Part shown: positions 1 to 7,863 of the stretch, piece after piece
Position numbering within the stretch: the stretch's first letter is position 1
How the letters are laid out: each line of letters starts with the position of its first letter
NCBI RefSeq assembly: GCF_021021475.1
Contig: NZ_JAINWL010000001.1
Span: 1,364,001 to 1,428,000, forward strand
Source of the DNA: Citromicrobium bathyomarinum
GTDB taxonomy: Bacteria > Pseudomonadota > Alphaproteobacteria > Sphingomonadales > Sphingomonadaceae
Direction: 5' to 3'
DNA: 64,000 bases
Program-made: the position numbers and the translations under genes
Notes under the pieces: model-generated
What the model was told of the DNA's origin: nothing
Seen by the model: the letters and a program-made list of their open reading frames with translations, nothing else
The model's database searches: none

Positions 1-126
1 GACCTCGGAATTCTTCCGAAGCTGTCGGCTTGTGCCGACATGCGTGACGTTTGCGATATAGTCGCTGAGACAATTCGCGCAACTGCACAGCGACTTTTGA
101 AGTACGATGGTCAAGCCGCGGCCTAG
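1..126 (+). CDS. 3' end of an unidentified gene (partial)
   Basis: The first frame is open from the window edge to a TAG at 124-126 and encodes 41 residues ending RLLKYDGQAAA. The composition (charged, with an amphipathic stretch around AETIRATAQRLL) resembles a protein C-terminus, but I do not recognise a family. The gene body lies outside the window. It sits upstream of the hipBA operator on the same strand. It could be a chance open frame, since 41 codons is not long. Confidence 0.35.
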   Translation, partial: DLGILPKLSACADMRDVCDIVAETIRATAQRLLKYDGQAAA

Positions 127-238
127 CGACCGCTCACCAGCGCCTCTCCACTCAGTCATGGTCATTGTAAGCCTCGTGCAGGAGGCGGTGAAGCATCTTC
201 CTTCGGTAAATCTGCTTCAAGCGAAAGAGCACAAAAAC

Positions 239-282
239 ATGACATATCATTTCTATTTGCGGAATTTCGCATGATATGTCAT
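239..282. promoter_or_regulatory. Inverted-repeat operator upstream of hipBA
   Basis: ATGACATATCAT at 239-250 is perfectly complementary to ATGATATGTCAT at 271-282, two 12-base arms separated by 20 bases, ending 10 bases before the hipB start. HipB proteins are known to bind inverted repeats upstream of hipBA and repress the operon together with HipA. The position and AT-richness fit that role; binding itself is inferred. Confidence 0.6.
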
Positions 283-292
283 ATATCGGACC

Positions 293-634
293 ATGCCCCG
301 TTCGTCTCGAGCTGCTAGCGGACTACCGCCCCAGAGCCAACGTGCGATTACACGGCTAGGTAAGGATATCGCCCTTGCTCGCCGCCGGAGAAAACTTCCT
401 CAGCGTTTAATGGCCGAGCGCATGATCGTCTCGGTTCAAACGCTGCAACGCCTCGAAGCGGGAGATCCTACCGTGGGCCTCGCGGTTCTGGCGAGCGCCC
501 TGCATGTCCTGGGGATGACACAGCGCCTTGCCGAGCTGGTAACCCCAGACAGTGACCGGGCTGGCATCAGCGAGGATTTGTCCCGCCTGCCCAAGAAGAC
601 CCACGCTGTCAGCGACGATGATCTGGATTTCTAG
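293..634 (+). CDS. hipB: HipB-like antitoxin, Xre-family DNA-binding protein
   Basis: This 113-residue protein has a helix-turn-helix of the Xre/Cro type at about residues 22-75 (ALARRRRKLPQRLMAERM, then VSVQTLQRLEAG). It ends in an acidic, probably flexible tail. It is followed six bases later by a hipA gene, the standard antitoxin-toxin order, so it likely neutralises HipA and autoregulates the operon through the 12-base inverted repeat upstream. The ATG lies 10 bases after that repeat with no strong ribosome-binding site, so the message may have a very short leader. The family is clear; pairing with HipA is inferred from context. Confidence 0.8.
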   Translation: MPRSSRAASGLPPQSQRAITRLGKDIALARRRRKLPQRLMAERMIVSVQTLQRLEAGDPTVGLAVLASALHVLGMTQRLAELVTPDSDRAGISEDLSRLPKKTHAVSDDDLDF

Positions 635-640
635 CAAGCC

Positions 641-1891
641 GTGACGACCATCCGCACCTATGTCTTCGTGCATCTTGAGGAGGGGCCTGTTCCGGCAGGC
701 CTTCTCACGATGACCGACGAACCGCGCAACCAGTTTGCTACCTTCGCTTACGGGCGGCGTTATCTGGAACGCCCTGACCGTATTGCGGTCGATCCTGTAG
801 CTCTGCCGTTGCACGAAGCTGGAACTTCTCGAACATTCAGGACGGAAGAAGGCTTTGCCGTGTTCGGTGGCATTCGGGATGCTGCTCCTGACGGCTGGGG
901 CCAATACCTAATGTACAAGGCGATGGGCGATCGCTTGCCGAGCGAAATCGATCTCATTCTGGCCTCGGGCGAACATCGCGTGGGTGCGCTCGCCTTTGGG
1001 CCGACGTCCGCCCAGCCTGAGAGAATTACACCATGGGGGGACGGCCCTGCTCCGGGCGAAGAGTTCACGCTCGCAGAGCTAGCAGAAGCCGCCGAACGAG
1101 CGCAGCATGTCGACGAACTCGACGAGAACTTGAGGGCGTTGCTAGCCGCCGGGTCATCTCTGGGCGGCGCCCGGCCGAAGGCTGCTACAAAAATCGGCGA
1201 CAAACCCTGGATCGCGAAATTTCAGAAGCGGGGAGACAGCTTCCCCGAATGCCGGGTCGAACTGGCGACAATGCGGCTTGCCAGCGAATGTGGTCTCGAT
1301 GTGCCGCCACTCGACTTCCGCTGTGTCCTTGATCGCGACATCTATCTGATCGAGCGGTTCGATCGGATTCCTCACGGCAACTGGCTGGAACGCAGGCCCT
1401 TTGCTTCGGGGCTCACAATGCTCGGGGCGCATGAGAGCGAGGTCAGCAGCTTCAGCTATGCCGATCTCGCAGGAGCGATCCGGCAATTCGGAACCAAAGT
1501 ACTTCAGGATCTACACGAGCTATTTCGTCGTATGTTGCTCAATATCCTCGTCACCAATGATGATGATCACCTGCGTAATCATGGCTTCTTGTTCGATGGT
1601 GAGGGATGGCGGCTTTCGCCGCTTTACGATGTAGTGCCGAAGCCGCAGCTGGGACTGGAGCGCCGGCTCGTCCTCGGCGTCGGGCCGGAAGGCCGCGCTG
1701 CAACGATCGAGAATGCTCTCGCCGGTGCCGCGGTCTTCGACCTCAGCCATGATGACGCGAACGCAATCGCCGAAGACATGAGGAGAATCGTAGCGACACG
1801 GTGGGAACACCTATTCACAGAAGCAGGGATAAGCGCGGCTGATCGCAAGCGTTTCGCAACCTGCTTCCGATTGGCAGCACCCGCGTCATGA
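641..1891 (+). CDS. hipA: HipA-like serine/threonine kinase toxin
   Basis: HipA-family kinases phosphorylate glutamyl-tRNA synthetase or related targets, halting translation and promoting persistence. The 416-residue product has an N-terminal HipA barrel and a C-terminal kinase domain. Visible landmarks are SSLGGARPKA near residue 172, corresponding to the phosphate-binding loop, the catalytic loop LVTNDDDHLRNHGF near residue 305, and LSPLYDVVP, the metal-binding DFG equivalent. Length matches the classical full-length form, not the split HipST form. The start is a GTG six bases after the hipB stop without a clear ribosome-binding site, suggesting translational coupling. No damage to the catalytic residues is visible. 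Confidence 0.85.
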   Translation: MTTIRTYVFVHLEEGPVPAGLLTMTDEPRNQFATFAYGRRYLERPDRIAVDPVALPLHEAGTSRTFRTEEGFAVFGGIRDAAPDGWGQYLMYKAMGDRLPSEIDLILASGEHRVGALAFGPTSAQPERITPWGDGPAPGEEFTLAELAEAAERAQHVDELDENLRALLAAGSSLGGARPKAATKIGDKPWIAKFQKRGDSFPECRVELATMRLASECGLDVPPLDFRCVLDRDIYLIERFDRIPHGNWLERRPFASGLTMLGAHESEVSSFSYADLAGAIRQFGTKVLQDLHELFRRMLLNILVTNDDDHLRNHGFLFDGEGWRLSPLYDVVPKPQLGLERRLVLGVGPEGRAATIENALAGAAVFDLSHDDANAIAEDMRRIVATRWEHLFTEAGISAADRKRFATCFRLAAPAS

Positions 1892-2149
1892 TCGCAAACG
1901 CAGAAGTCCGTCCATGGGGGTGCGTGCTTATCAAATTTGGCATGGTGATTACCCGGTGATTGCTAGCCGAGAAAATGGGCATCAAAAAATGCTGATTAAT
2001 GATTATATATCAGGGTCATACGATAGTATGACCACTAAGGTCTGGTACTTCCGCTTCCGGCGAGTTTAGGTGAATGACTTAGCTTAAAACGCTGCGTCAA
2101 AACCTCGAAAACGGGGAGGCCGAAGCTCTGCGGGAGCACCCGCCGACCA
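1892..2149. other. AT-rich intergenic region with a perfect short hairpin
   Basis: No gene is evident. The stretch is clearly richer in A+T than the chromosome around it. It holds a perfect 8-base inverted repeat, GGTCATAC (2014-2021) and GTATGACC (2026-2033), around a GATA loop, and the left copy of a direct repeat (2039-2058) whose partner is at 3211-3230. The hairpin has no trailing T-run, so it is not an obvious terminator of hipA. Confidence 0.5.
2039..2058 (+). repeat. Left copy of a 20-base direct repeat
   Basis: The block containing GTCTGGTAC and TCCGCT matches 17 of 20 positions at 3211-3230 in the same orientation. The two copies bracket exactly the tetR and darcynin-like genes. 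The origin is unknown; it may be part of a dispersed intergenic repeat family or a remnant of insertion. Confidence 0.45.
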
Positions 2150-2779
2150 TCAGCCGGCAGAAGGCATCATGAGATAGCCGAGCACTGCGCGCCGAGCCCG
2201 CTTCGCCAGCGCGTGCCGGTCGGTTTCCCCCCGTTCGCCGGCGGTGTCGACCATCCCCCGCAGGATCGCCGCCACATCGGCGGTGACGACGGTCAGATCC
2301 TCCTGGCGCGGCATATCCGCTCGGGCAAGGATGCCGCCAAGAATGGCGGCAAAACGTGCCCGGACGGCCTGGGTGTCGGCATCGAGCGGCAGGCGAGACT
2401 CCTCGAAGTCGAGCAGGCGCGCCAGACGTGGGCGCCGGACCTGATGGCCGACAGCGGCCCGGATCACGGCGTCCAGCGCTTGGCGTCCCGAAGGCGCCCT
2501 TGCCGCGCTTTCCACTTCCGCGAGCAACCGTGCGGTCTCGCGCCCGATCAGCGCGCCGAGCAGCGCGTCCTTGTCCGGAAAATACTGATAGAGCGTGCCG
2601 ATGCTGACGCCGGCGCGCTCTGCCACGGCATTGGTGTTGAAGCCGCCATGGCCATGCTCCTCCAGAATGCGAGCCGCGGCCTCGACAATCGCGTCAACGG
2701 TGTGACGTGCGCGCGCCTGCGAGGGCTGTTTGCGAGGGCGGGCGCGCTGATCGGTGGCATGATTGGTCATGAGGTCCAA
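2150..2779 (-). CDS. TetR/AcrR family transcriptional regulator
   Basis: The N-terminal domain (residues about 25-75) is a TetR helix-turn-helix: RHTVDAIVEAAARILEEHG, then AERAGVSIGTLYQYFPDKD, the family signature. The C-terminal helical part, which would bind an effector and dimerise, is not specific enough to name a ligand. It is transcribed divergently from a darcynin-like gene only 68 bases away, so it most likely represses that gene and itself from the shared intergenic region. An internal ATG at residue 4 is an alternative start. Both genes are bracketed by a 20-base direct repeat. Confidence 0.85.
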   Translation of the reverse strand: MDLMTNHATDQRARPRKQPSQARARHTVDAIVEAAARILEEHGHGGFNTNAVAERAGVSIGTLYQYFPDKDALLGALIGRETARLLAEVESAARAPSGRQALDAVIRAAVGHQVRRPRLARLLDFEESRLPLDADTQAVRARFAAILGGILARADMPRQEDLTVVTADVAAILRGMVDTAGERGETDRHALAKRARRAVLGYLMMPSAG

Positions 2780-2847
2780 TGCGAGTAGCGTAACTGAGCA
2801 TCCGCTCGCATTTTAGTCGCGGCAATCAACGACACAAGGATGCTCCA

Positions 2848-3210
2848 ATGAACACGCAACCCGCGCAGTTCGACGCTGCGCTCACCACCTTCTTCATGGT
2901 CAAGACCTCGCCCGAATGGCTGGGCTTCTCATTCGAGACGCGACTCTCGCACGCCCGCGAGACGTTCCAGCCCATTCTCGACGAGTTTCGGGGCCGGATC
3001 CGGCTGAACTGGTACGATGTCGAATTCTACACCGCGAAAATCAGCGATATCTGGATGATCGAAGCGGCCGACCACCACAGCTATCAATTGTTCTGCGAGA
3101 AGCTGCGCGAGACGCCATTCTGGGACCGGTTCTTCCTCGTGCATGACATCTTTCCCGGCGAGCTGAACGCCTGGGCGAAGAATTACGAGGTGGAAGCGCT
3201 GCGATCTTGA
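2848..3210 (+). CDS. Darcynin-like small protein
   Basis: This 120-residue soluble protein begins with a strand-rich FFMVKTSPEWLGFS segment and continues with FETRLSHARETFQPIL and a YDVEFYTAKISDIWMIE block. That layout resembles the darcynin family, a group of small proteins of unknown biochemical role that adopt a ferredoxin-like, dimeric-barrel-type fold. No catalytic residues can be assigned. Divergent arrangement with a TetR repressor is typical of stress- or chemical-inducible genes, so expression probably depends on a small molecule. The family call rests on remembered similarity and is moderate. A ribosome-binding site (AAGGA) lies about ten bases upstream. Confidence 0.55.
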   Translation: MNTQPAQFDAALTTFFMVKTSPEWLGFSFETRLSHARETFQPILDEFRGRIRLNWYDVEFYTAKISDIWMIEAADHHSYQLFCEKLRETPFWDRFFLVHDIFPGELNAWAKNYEVEALRS

Positions 3211-3230
3211 AGTCTGGTACGTCCGCTACC
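3211..3230 (+). repeat. Right copy of a 20-base direct repeat
   Basis: This copy begins immediately after the darcynin-like stop codon and matches the block at 2039-2058 at 17 of 20 positions. The arrangement would fit a small two-gene insertion, but no recombinase or target-site duplication is visible. Confidence 0.45.
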
Positions 3231-3245
3231 ACTGCACATGACGCG

Positions 3246-3276
3246 AAAGGCCGCCCGGTTGCCCGGACGGCCTTTT
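3246..3276. terminator. Bidirectional terminator between convergent genes
   Basis: AAAGGCCGCCCGG (3246-3258) pairs with CCGGACGGCCTTT (3263-3275) with a single mismatched position, leaving A- and T-rich flanks on the two sides. It lies between the darcynin-like gene and the outer-membrane protein gene, which converge, so it could stop transcripts from both directions. Confidence 0.75.
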
Positions 3277-3300
3277 CGTAACTGCTGAAATGGCGATGCG

Positions 3301-3921
3301 TCAGAAGCGCAGGCCGACACCCGCAACCACCTGATTGGTGGTGACATCGCCAACATCACCGCCGACATCGCCATAGCGCGAACGGCGATATTCCATCCGC
3401 GCCTCCAGCGGCCCGGGCAGATCCAGCTGCACGCCGCCGCCGAAGCGGAAGCCGGTGGCGTTTTCCTCGACATCGGCGAAGGAACCTGCGGTAGTGAACG
3501 AACGCGTGTCGAGCGCGGTATAGCCGACCTTGCCATAGGCGGAGATCGCCCCGGTGATCGGGACACCCGCGCGGGCACCGAGATAGTACTGCCCATCCGA
3601 TTCCAGCCCGTCGCGCGCCCCGGCGAAGCTGTCCGGAAATTCGGTCGAGCTGCCGCTGGCCGAATATTCACCCTCGACCCCGACGAACACGCCGCCGAGC
3701 GAGAGATCGTAGCCGGCAGCAATACCATAGACGACCGAATCCGCGTCTGCGGTCACGGTATTGCCGCTCGATTCGACCTCGACGCCTTCATAACCGGCGA
3801 TGGCCTGGACGTAGAGACCGCTAGGTGCAGCATTCCCGTCCTGCGCCAGCGCCGGTGTCGCAGCCAGCGCGGCGGCGATGCCGGCCATCGCTGTGCCAAT
3901 CTTTGCAGTGGTGCTTTTCAT
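3301..3921 (-). CDS. Outer-membrane beta-barrel protein
   Basis: The 206-residue product starts with a signal peptide (MKSTTAKIGTAMAGIAAALA, cleaved after TPALAQ). Alternating strands follow, such as GLYVQAIAGYEGVEVES, YGIAAGYDLSLGGVFVGVEG and YYLGARAGVPITGAISAYGKVGYT, ending in VVAGVGLRF with the terminal phenylalanine recognised by the Bam machinery. This is the OmpA/Opa-like eight-stranded barrel type found in many sphingomonads. The start at 3921 has a good ribosome-binding site (AAAGGGACG); a longer open frame to 4035 lacks one. No substrate can be assigned; it is probably structural or adhesive. The gene is divergent from the DUF892 gene. Confidence 0.8.
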   Translation of the reverse strand: MKSTTAKIGTAMAGIAAALAATPALAQDGNAAPSGLYVQAIAGYEGVEVESSGNTVTADADSVVYGIAAGYDLSLGGVFVGVEGEYSASGSSTEFPDSFAGARDGLESDGQYYLGARAGVPITGAISAYGKVGYTALDTRSFTTAGSFADVEENATGFRFGGGVQLDLPGPLEARMEYRRSRYGDVGGDVGDVTTNQVVAGVGLRF

Positions 3922-4028
3922 CTGCGTCCCTTTCGCATGGAAGTATCGCTTGGCCGCACTTGTGAACGAAGATGGTTTCCAGGTGGTTAACCAGTGTCCG
4001 CCGCGCGCCGCGCCGATCCCGCCGTTTC

Positions 4029-4054
4029 GGAACAAGCCACCGGGTTCATGCGCT
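4029..4054 (+). promoter_or_regulatory. Weak EcfG-like promoter upstream of the DUF892 gene
   Basis: GGAAC at 4029-4033 is followed after 17 bases by CGCT (4051-4054). The alphaproteobacterial EcfG consensus is GGAAC-N16/17-CGTT, so the -10 element is imperfect. Relatives of the downstream gene are often under general-stress control, which raises its plausibility. Confidence 0.3.
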
Positions 4055-4084
4055 TTTCAGGTATACCCCCAAGGAGAGAGACAC

Positions 4085-4579
4085 ATGGCCCTCAACACCC
4101 TCAAAGACGTCTACATCGACCAGCTGCAGGATCTTTACAGCGCCAATCGCCAGTCGATCGAGGCGACCCGCAAGCTGGCCGACAAGGCAACCGACGCCGA
4201 GCTGAAATCCGCGCTGAAGGATGGCGTCGACGGCATCGAGCGCGGGATCGAGACCCTGAAGCCGATCATCGAAGGCCACGACGCCAAACCGACCGGTGAA
4301 TTCTGCAAGGGCATGGAAGGCATCGTCAAGGAAGTCGATGCGCATGCCCTGAACACCGATTTCGGGGACGATGCAGTGCGCGATGCGATGATTATCAGCC
4401 AGTACCAGCGGATGACCCACTACGCGATCGCCGGCTACGGCTGTGTGCTCGCGTTCGCCAAGCGGCTCGAACTGGCCGGCGAAGTGACCAAGCTCGCCGA
4501 ATGTCTCGATCAGACCTACGAAGGCGACCGGCGGATGACCGCCATCGCGGTCAACGACGTCAACAAGGTCGCCGCCTGA
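4085..4579 (+). CDS. YciE-like ferritin-fold protein (DUF892)
   Basis: The 164-residue protein is almost entirely helical and matches the DUF892/YciE family: LKDVYIDQLQDLYSANRQS at the N-terminus, a central IERGIETLKPIIEGHDAKPTGE segment, and SQYQRMTHYAIAGYGCVLAFA near residue 120. The family folds as a four-helix ferritin-like bundle with acidic and histidine residues able to bind two metals; its members are induced by osmotic, desiccation and general stress. AAGGAGAG lies just upstream of the ATG. It is likely monocistronic, with a hairpin after the stop. The biochemical activity of the family is unproven. Confidence 0.8.
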   Translation: MALNTLKDVYIDQLQDLYSANRQSIEATRKLADKATDAELKSALKDGVDGIERGIETLKPIIEGHDAKPTGEFCKGMEGIVKEVDAHALNTDFGDDAVRDAMIISQYQRMTHYAIAGYGCVLAFAKRLELAGEVTKLAECLDQTYEGDRRMTAIAVNDVNKVAA

Positions 4580-4602
4580 TCGGGCCTGACCGACATTATC
4601 TC

Positions 4603-4633
4603 GCGGGCGTCCGGCAATCCGGGCGCCCGCTTT
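4603..4633 (+). terminator. Hairpin after the DUF892 gene
   Basis: GCGGGCG (4603-4609) pairs with CGCCCGC (4624-4630), extended by CCGG/CCGG inside, followed by TTT only. The stem is strong but the T-run is short, so this is a probable rather than certain terminator. The next gene's ribosome-binding site lies 16 bases further on. Confidence 0.5.
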
Positions 4634-4658
4634 GCATCCAGCAACCGAAAGGATCGGC

Positions 4659-5348
4659 ATGAGCGACACCAGGAAAATTCTTATCATCGGCGCATCGCGC
4701 GGCATCGGGCTGGGCCTGACCCGCGAATTCGCGAGCCGCGGCTGGCATGTCGTGGCGAGCGAACGCACGCCCAGCGATGGCCTGCGCGATGCGGCGCAGA
4801 GCCATGAAAACGCCGTCGAAATCGTCACCGTCGATGTGACCAAGCCCGACACCTACCAGGGGCTGGCGAGCAAGCTGGGCGAAGGATCGCTCGATGCGAT
4901 CATCGTCAATGCCGGGATCACCGGCGCAAAGCACCAGTCCGCCGAACAGGCGACCGACGAAGAGATCGCCCATGTGATGCAGACCAATGCCTATGCCCCT
5001 GCAAGGGTCGGCAAGGCGCTGCTCCCGCTGCTCAAGGACGGCGGCACGCTGGCCTTCATGTCCTCGCTGATGGGATCGATCGCAGACAGCTCGGGCGGGT
5101 ACGAGTTCTACCGCGTGAGCAAGGTGTCGCTCAACATGCTCGCCAAGGGCATTTCGGAGCAGCAGGCTAAGGAGCGCAACATCGAAGTCCTCTCGCTCCA
5201 TCCCGGCTGGGTGCAGACCGATATGGGCGGGCCCAATGCGTCGATCACGGTTGCGGAAAGCTGCACCGGCCTTGCCGACGTGGTCGAGAAGGCGGGTGGG
5301 GGCGGCTACCACTTCGTCGACTACACCGGCGAAGCGATAGCCTTCTAG
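4659..5348 (+). CDS. Short-chain dehydrogenase/reductase
   Basis: The 229-residue protein has the SDR nucleotide-binding motif GASRGIG at residues 8-14, the NAG motif (IIVNAGIT) near residue 84, a catalytic serine in MSSLMGSIAD and the YxxxK pair in YRVSKVSLNML. It resembles the C-factor/CsgA-like SDR group of NAD(P)-dependent oxidoreductases with unknown substrate. The chosen start has GAAAGGA six bases upstream; an upstream ATG at 4632 lies within the preceding hairpin region and lacks one. It converges on the malic enzyme gene, with only four bases between the stop codons. Confidence 0.85.
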   Translation: MSDTRKILIIGASRGIGLGLTREFASRGWHVVASERTPSDGLRDAAQSHENAVEIVTVDVTKPDTYQGLASKLGEGSLDAIIVNAGITGAKHQSAEQATDEEIAHVMQTNAYAPARVGKALLPLLKDGGTLAFMSSLMGSIADSSGGYEFYRVSKVSLNMLAKGISEQQAKERNIEVLSLHPGWVQTDMGGPNASITVAESCTGLADVVEKAGGGGYHFVDYTGEAIAF

Positions 5349-5352
5349 GCCG

Positions 5353-7674
5353 CTATTCCACGATCCCCGCCGCCGCCAGCACTGCCAGCGTCAGCACGTC
5401 GGGCACGTTGGCGGTGACTGGGACGATCTGGACCGGCTTTTCCATGCCCACCAGGATCGGGCCCACCGTCGCATCGCCACCGAGTTCGCGCAGCAGCTTG
5501 GCCGAAAGGTTGGCCGATTGCAGGCCGGGCATGATCAGCACGTTGGCCGGGCCCGACAGGCGGCTGAAGGGATAGAGCTTCATCACCTTCTCGTTCAGCG
5601 CGGCGTCGGGGGCCATTTCGCCTTCGTATTCGAAGCCGGGCTGCATCTCGTCGAGGATGTGTACCGCGTTGCGAATGTTCTCCAGCCACTTGCCCGACGG
5701 ATTGCCGAAGGTGGAGTAGGAGAGGAAGGCGACGCGCGGTTCATGCCCCATGCGCCGGGCAACCGCCGCGGTCTCGCACGCAATGTGCGCAAGGTCTTCC
5801 GAACTGGGCCGCTCGTTGATCGTGGTATCGGCGAGGAAGGTGGTGTGGTTCTTCCCGATCATCATGTGGATGCCGAAGGAAATCCCGCCCGGCTTGGGGT
5901 CGAGCACCCGGCCGATCTCGCGCGCGGTCTGTGCATAGGTGCGCGTCAGGCCCGAGATCAGCGCATCGCCGTGGCCCAGCGCGACCAGCAGCGAGGCGAA
6001 GACGTTGCGGTCCTGGTTGACCATGCGGCGCACATCACGCTCGGTATAGCCGCGCCGCTGGAGGCGCTTGTACAGGAACTCGACCATTTCGGGCACATGC
6101 TCGCTGTCGGCCGAGTTCTGGATCTCGAAACTGCCGGGGTCGGAGACGCCGAGCATGTGCATCTTGTCCGCGACCGCCTTGGTCCGCCCGACCAGCACCG
6201 GGGTGCCGTAGCCGAAATCGCGGAACTGAATCGCGGCGCGCAGCGCGACGTCCTCTTCCGCCTCGGCGAAGACAACCCGCTTGGGATTGGCCTTCGCCTC
6301 CTCGTACACCTGTGTCAGCACCGAAGTCGTGGGGTTGAGGCGCGACTTGAGCGCGAGGCGGTACGCCTCCAGATCCTCGATATGGGCCTGCGCCACGCCC
6401 GACTTCATCGCCGCTTCGGCCACTGCGGACGACACCACTTCCATCAGACGCGGGTCGAACGGGGCGGGGATGATGTAGTCGGTGCCGAACTTGTGGCTCT
6501 TGCCATAGGCCGCCGCGACTTCCTCCGGCACGCGTTCGCGCGCCAGCGCGGCGATCGCTTCGGCGGCGGCGATCTTCATCTCTTCATTGATAGCGGTCGC
6601 TCGCACGTCGAGCGCGCCGCGGAAGATGAACGGGAAGCCGAGCACGTTGTTGACCTGGTTGGGATAGTCCGACCGGCCCGTGGCGATGATCGCATCGGGG
6701 CGCACGGCCTTGGCGTCTTCGGGCATGATCTCGGGCACCGGGTTGGCCATCGCGAAGATGATCGGCTGGTCGGCCATCTTCTTGACCCACTCCGGCTTCA
6801 GCGCCCCGGCTGCGGACAGGCCGAGGAAGATGTCCGCCCCCTCCAGCGCCTCTTCCAGGCTGCGCGCATCGGTTTCCACCGCGTGGGCGCTTTTCCACTG
6901 ATCCAGATCGTCGCGTCCCTTGTGGATCGGGCCGGAGCGGTCGCACACGATCACCTGGTCGCTGGGAATGCCGATCGCCTTGATCAGCGCGGTACAGGCG
7001 AGCGCGGAGGCACCCGCGCCGTTGACCACCATCCGGCAGTCCTTGAACTTGCGCCCGGTCAGGTGGCAGGCATTGATCAGCCCCGCCGCCGCGATGATCG
7101 CGGTGCCGTGCTGGTCGTCATGCATGATCGGGATGTTCATCCGCTCTCGCAGAGCCTGCTCGATGATGAAGCATTCGGGCGCGGCGATGTCTTCCAGATT
7201 GATCCCACCGAAGGTCGGCTCCATCAGCGCGACCGCCTCGATGAACTTGTCCGGGTCTTCGGTGTCGAGCTCCAGGTCGATCGAATCGACGTCGGCGAAG
7301 CGCTTGAACAGCACCGACTTGCCTTCCATCACCGGCTTGGCCGCGAGCGCGCCGAGATTGCCCATGCCCAGGATCGCGGTGCCGTTGGTAATCACCGCGA
7401 CGAGGTTGGAGCGCGCGGTATATTTCGCGGCATTGGCCGGATCATCGGCGATCGCCTGCACGGGCACGGCGACGCCGGGCGAATAGGCGAGGCTCAGGTC
7501 GCGCTGAGTCGCCATCGGCTTGGACGCGATGATCTCGATCTTACCGGGCCGCCCGCTCTCGTGATAGAGCAGCGCCTCCCGCGTTTCGAAATCGGCGTTG
7601 GGCCCGGCGGCGGGCGCAGCGCCGGGTTCGGTGTTGGGTGCCCCGTTGTCGCCGGTGCTCTTTTCGTCAGCCAT
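5353..7674 (-). CDS. maeB: NADP-dependent malic enzyme with phosphotransacetylase-like domain
   Basis: Oxidatively decarboxylates malate to pyruvate with NADP, feeding gluconeogenesis and NADPH supply. The 773-residue length fits the MaeB type. An N-terminal malic domain carries [14 protein letters not shown] and the catalytic [14 protein letters not shown] region. A central Rossmann domain has [16 protein letters not shown] and [17 protein letters not shown]-terminal domain of about 330 residues, homologous to phosphate acetyltransferase, is regulatory in this family; [16 protein letters not shown] and [16 protein letters not shown] are recognisable. The start is set at MADEKSTGD; the frame stays open for two kilobases further upstream, but that part is antisense to mutS. 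The first 30 residues are a low-complexity linker. Confidence 0.93.
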   Translation of the reverse strand: MADEKSTGDNGAPNTEPGAAPAAGPNADFETREALLYHESGRPGKIEIIASKPMATQRDLSLAYSPGVAVPVQAIADDPANAAKYTARSNLVAVITNGTAILGMGNLGALAAKPVMEGKSVLFKRFADVDSIDLELDTEDPDKFIEAVALMEPTFGGINLEDIAAPECFIIEQALRERMNIPIMHDDQHGTAIIAAAGLINACHLTGRKFKDCRMVVNGAGASALACTALIKAIGIPSDQVIVCDRSGPIHKGRDDLDQWKSAHAVETDARSLEEALEGADIFLGLSAAGALKPEWVKKMADQPIIFAMANPVPEIMPEDAKAVRPDAIIATGRSDYPNQVNNVLGFPFIFRGALDVRATAINEEMKIAAAEAIAALARERVPEEVAAAYGKSHKFGTDYIIPAPFDPRLMEVVSSAVAEAAMKSGVAQAHIEDLEAYRLALKSRLNPTTSVLTQVYEEAKANPKRVVFAEAEEDVALRAAIQFRDFGYGTPVLVGRTKAVADKMHMLGVSDPGSFEIQNSADSEHVPEMVEFLYKRLQRRGYTERDVRRMVNQDRNVFASLLVALGHGDALISGLTRTYAQTAREIGRVLDPKPGGISFGIHMMIGKNHTTFLADTTINERPSSEDLAHIACETAAVARRMGHEPRVAFLSYSTFGNPSGKWLENIRNAVHILDEMQPGFEYEGEMAPDAALNEKVMKLYPFSRLSGPANVLIMPGLQSANLSAKLLRELGGDATVGPILVGMEKPVQIVPVTANVPDVLTLAVLAAAGIVE

Positions 7675-7863
7675 ATCCGCCCTCGTGCAATGCGTGTTCG
7701 GCCCCGCCCTAACCTCGCAAGCCGTAAAGGCATAGGGCCAAAGCCGGCGTTTGCGTTCCAATTGCGCCCGATCGGACGAACGAAACGCGCCAGCCCGATT
7801 TTTCCCCAAGCCCAAGCATCGGGGCGATGACCGCGCGGCGCGGACACGGTAGGCCACCATCCG

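Noticed and set aside
3880-4035. Longer N-terminus for the outer-membrane protein
   Set aside because: The extra 38 residues precede a perfect signal peptide and lack a ribosome-binding site; the ATG at 3921 has both.
5518-7830. Plus-strand open frame of 770 codons opposite maeB
   Set aside because: It mirrors the codon structure of maeB in GC-rich DNA; the product is rich in Arg, His, Gly and Asp with no recognisable fold.
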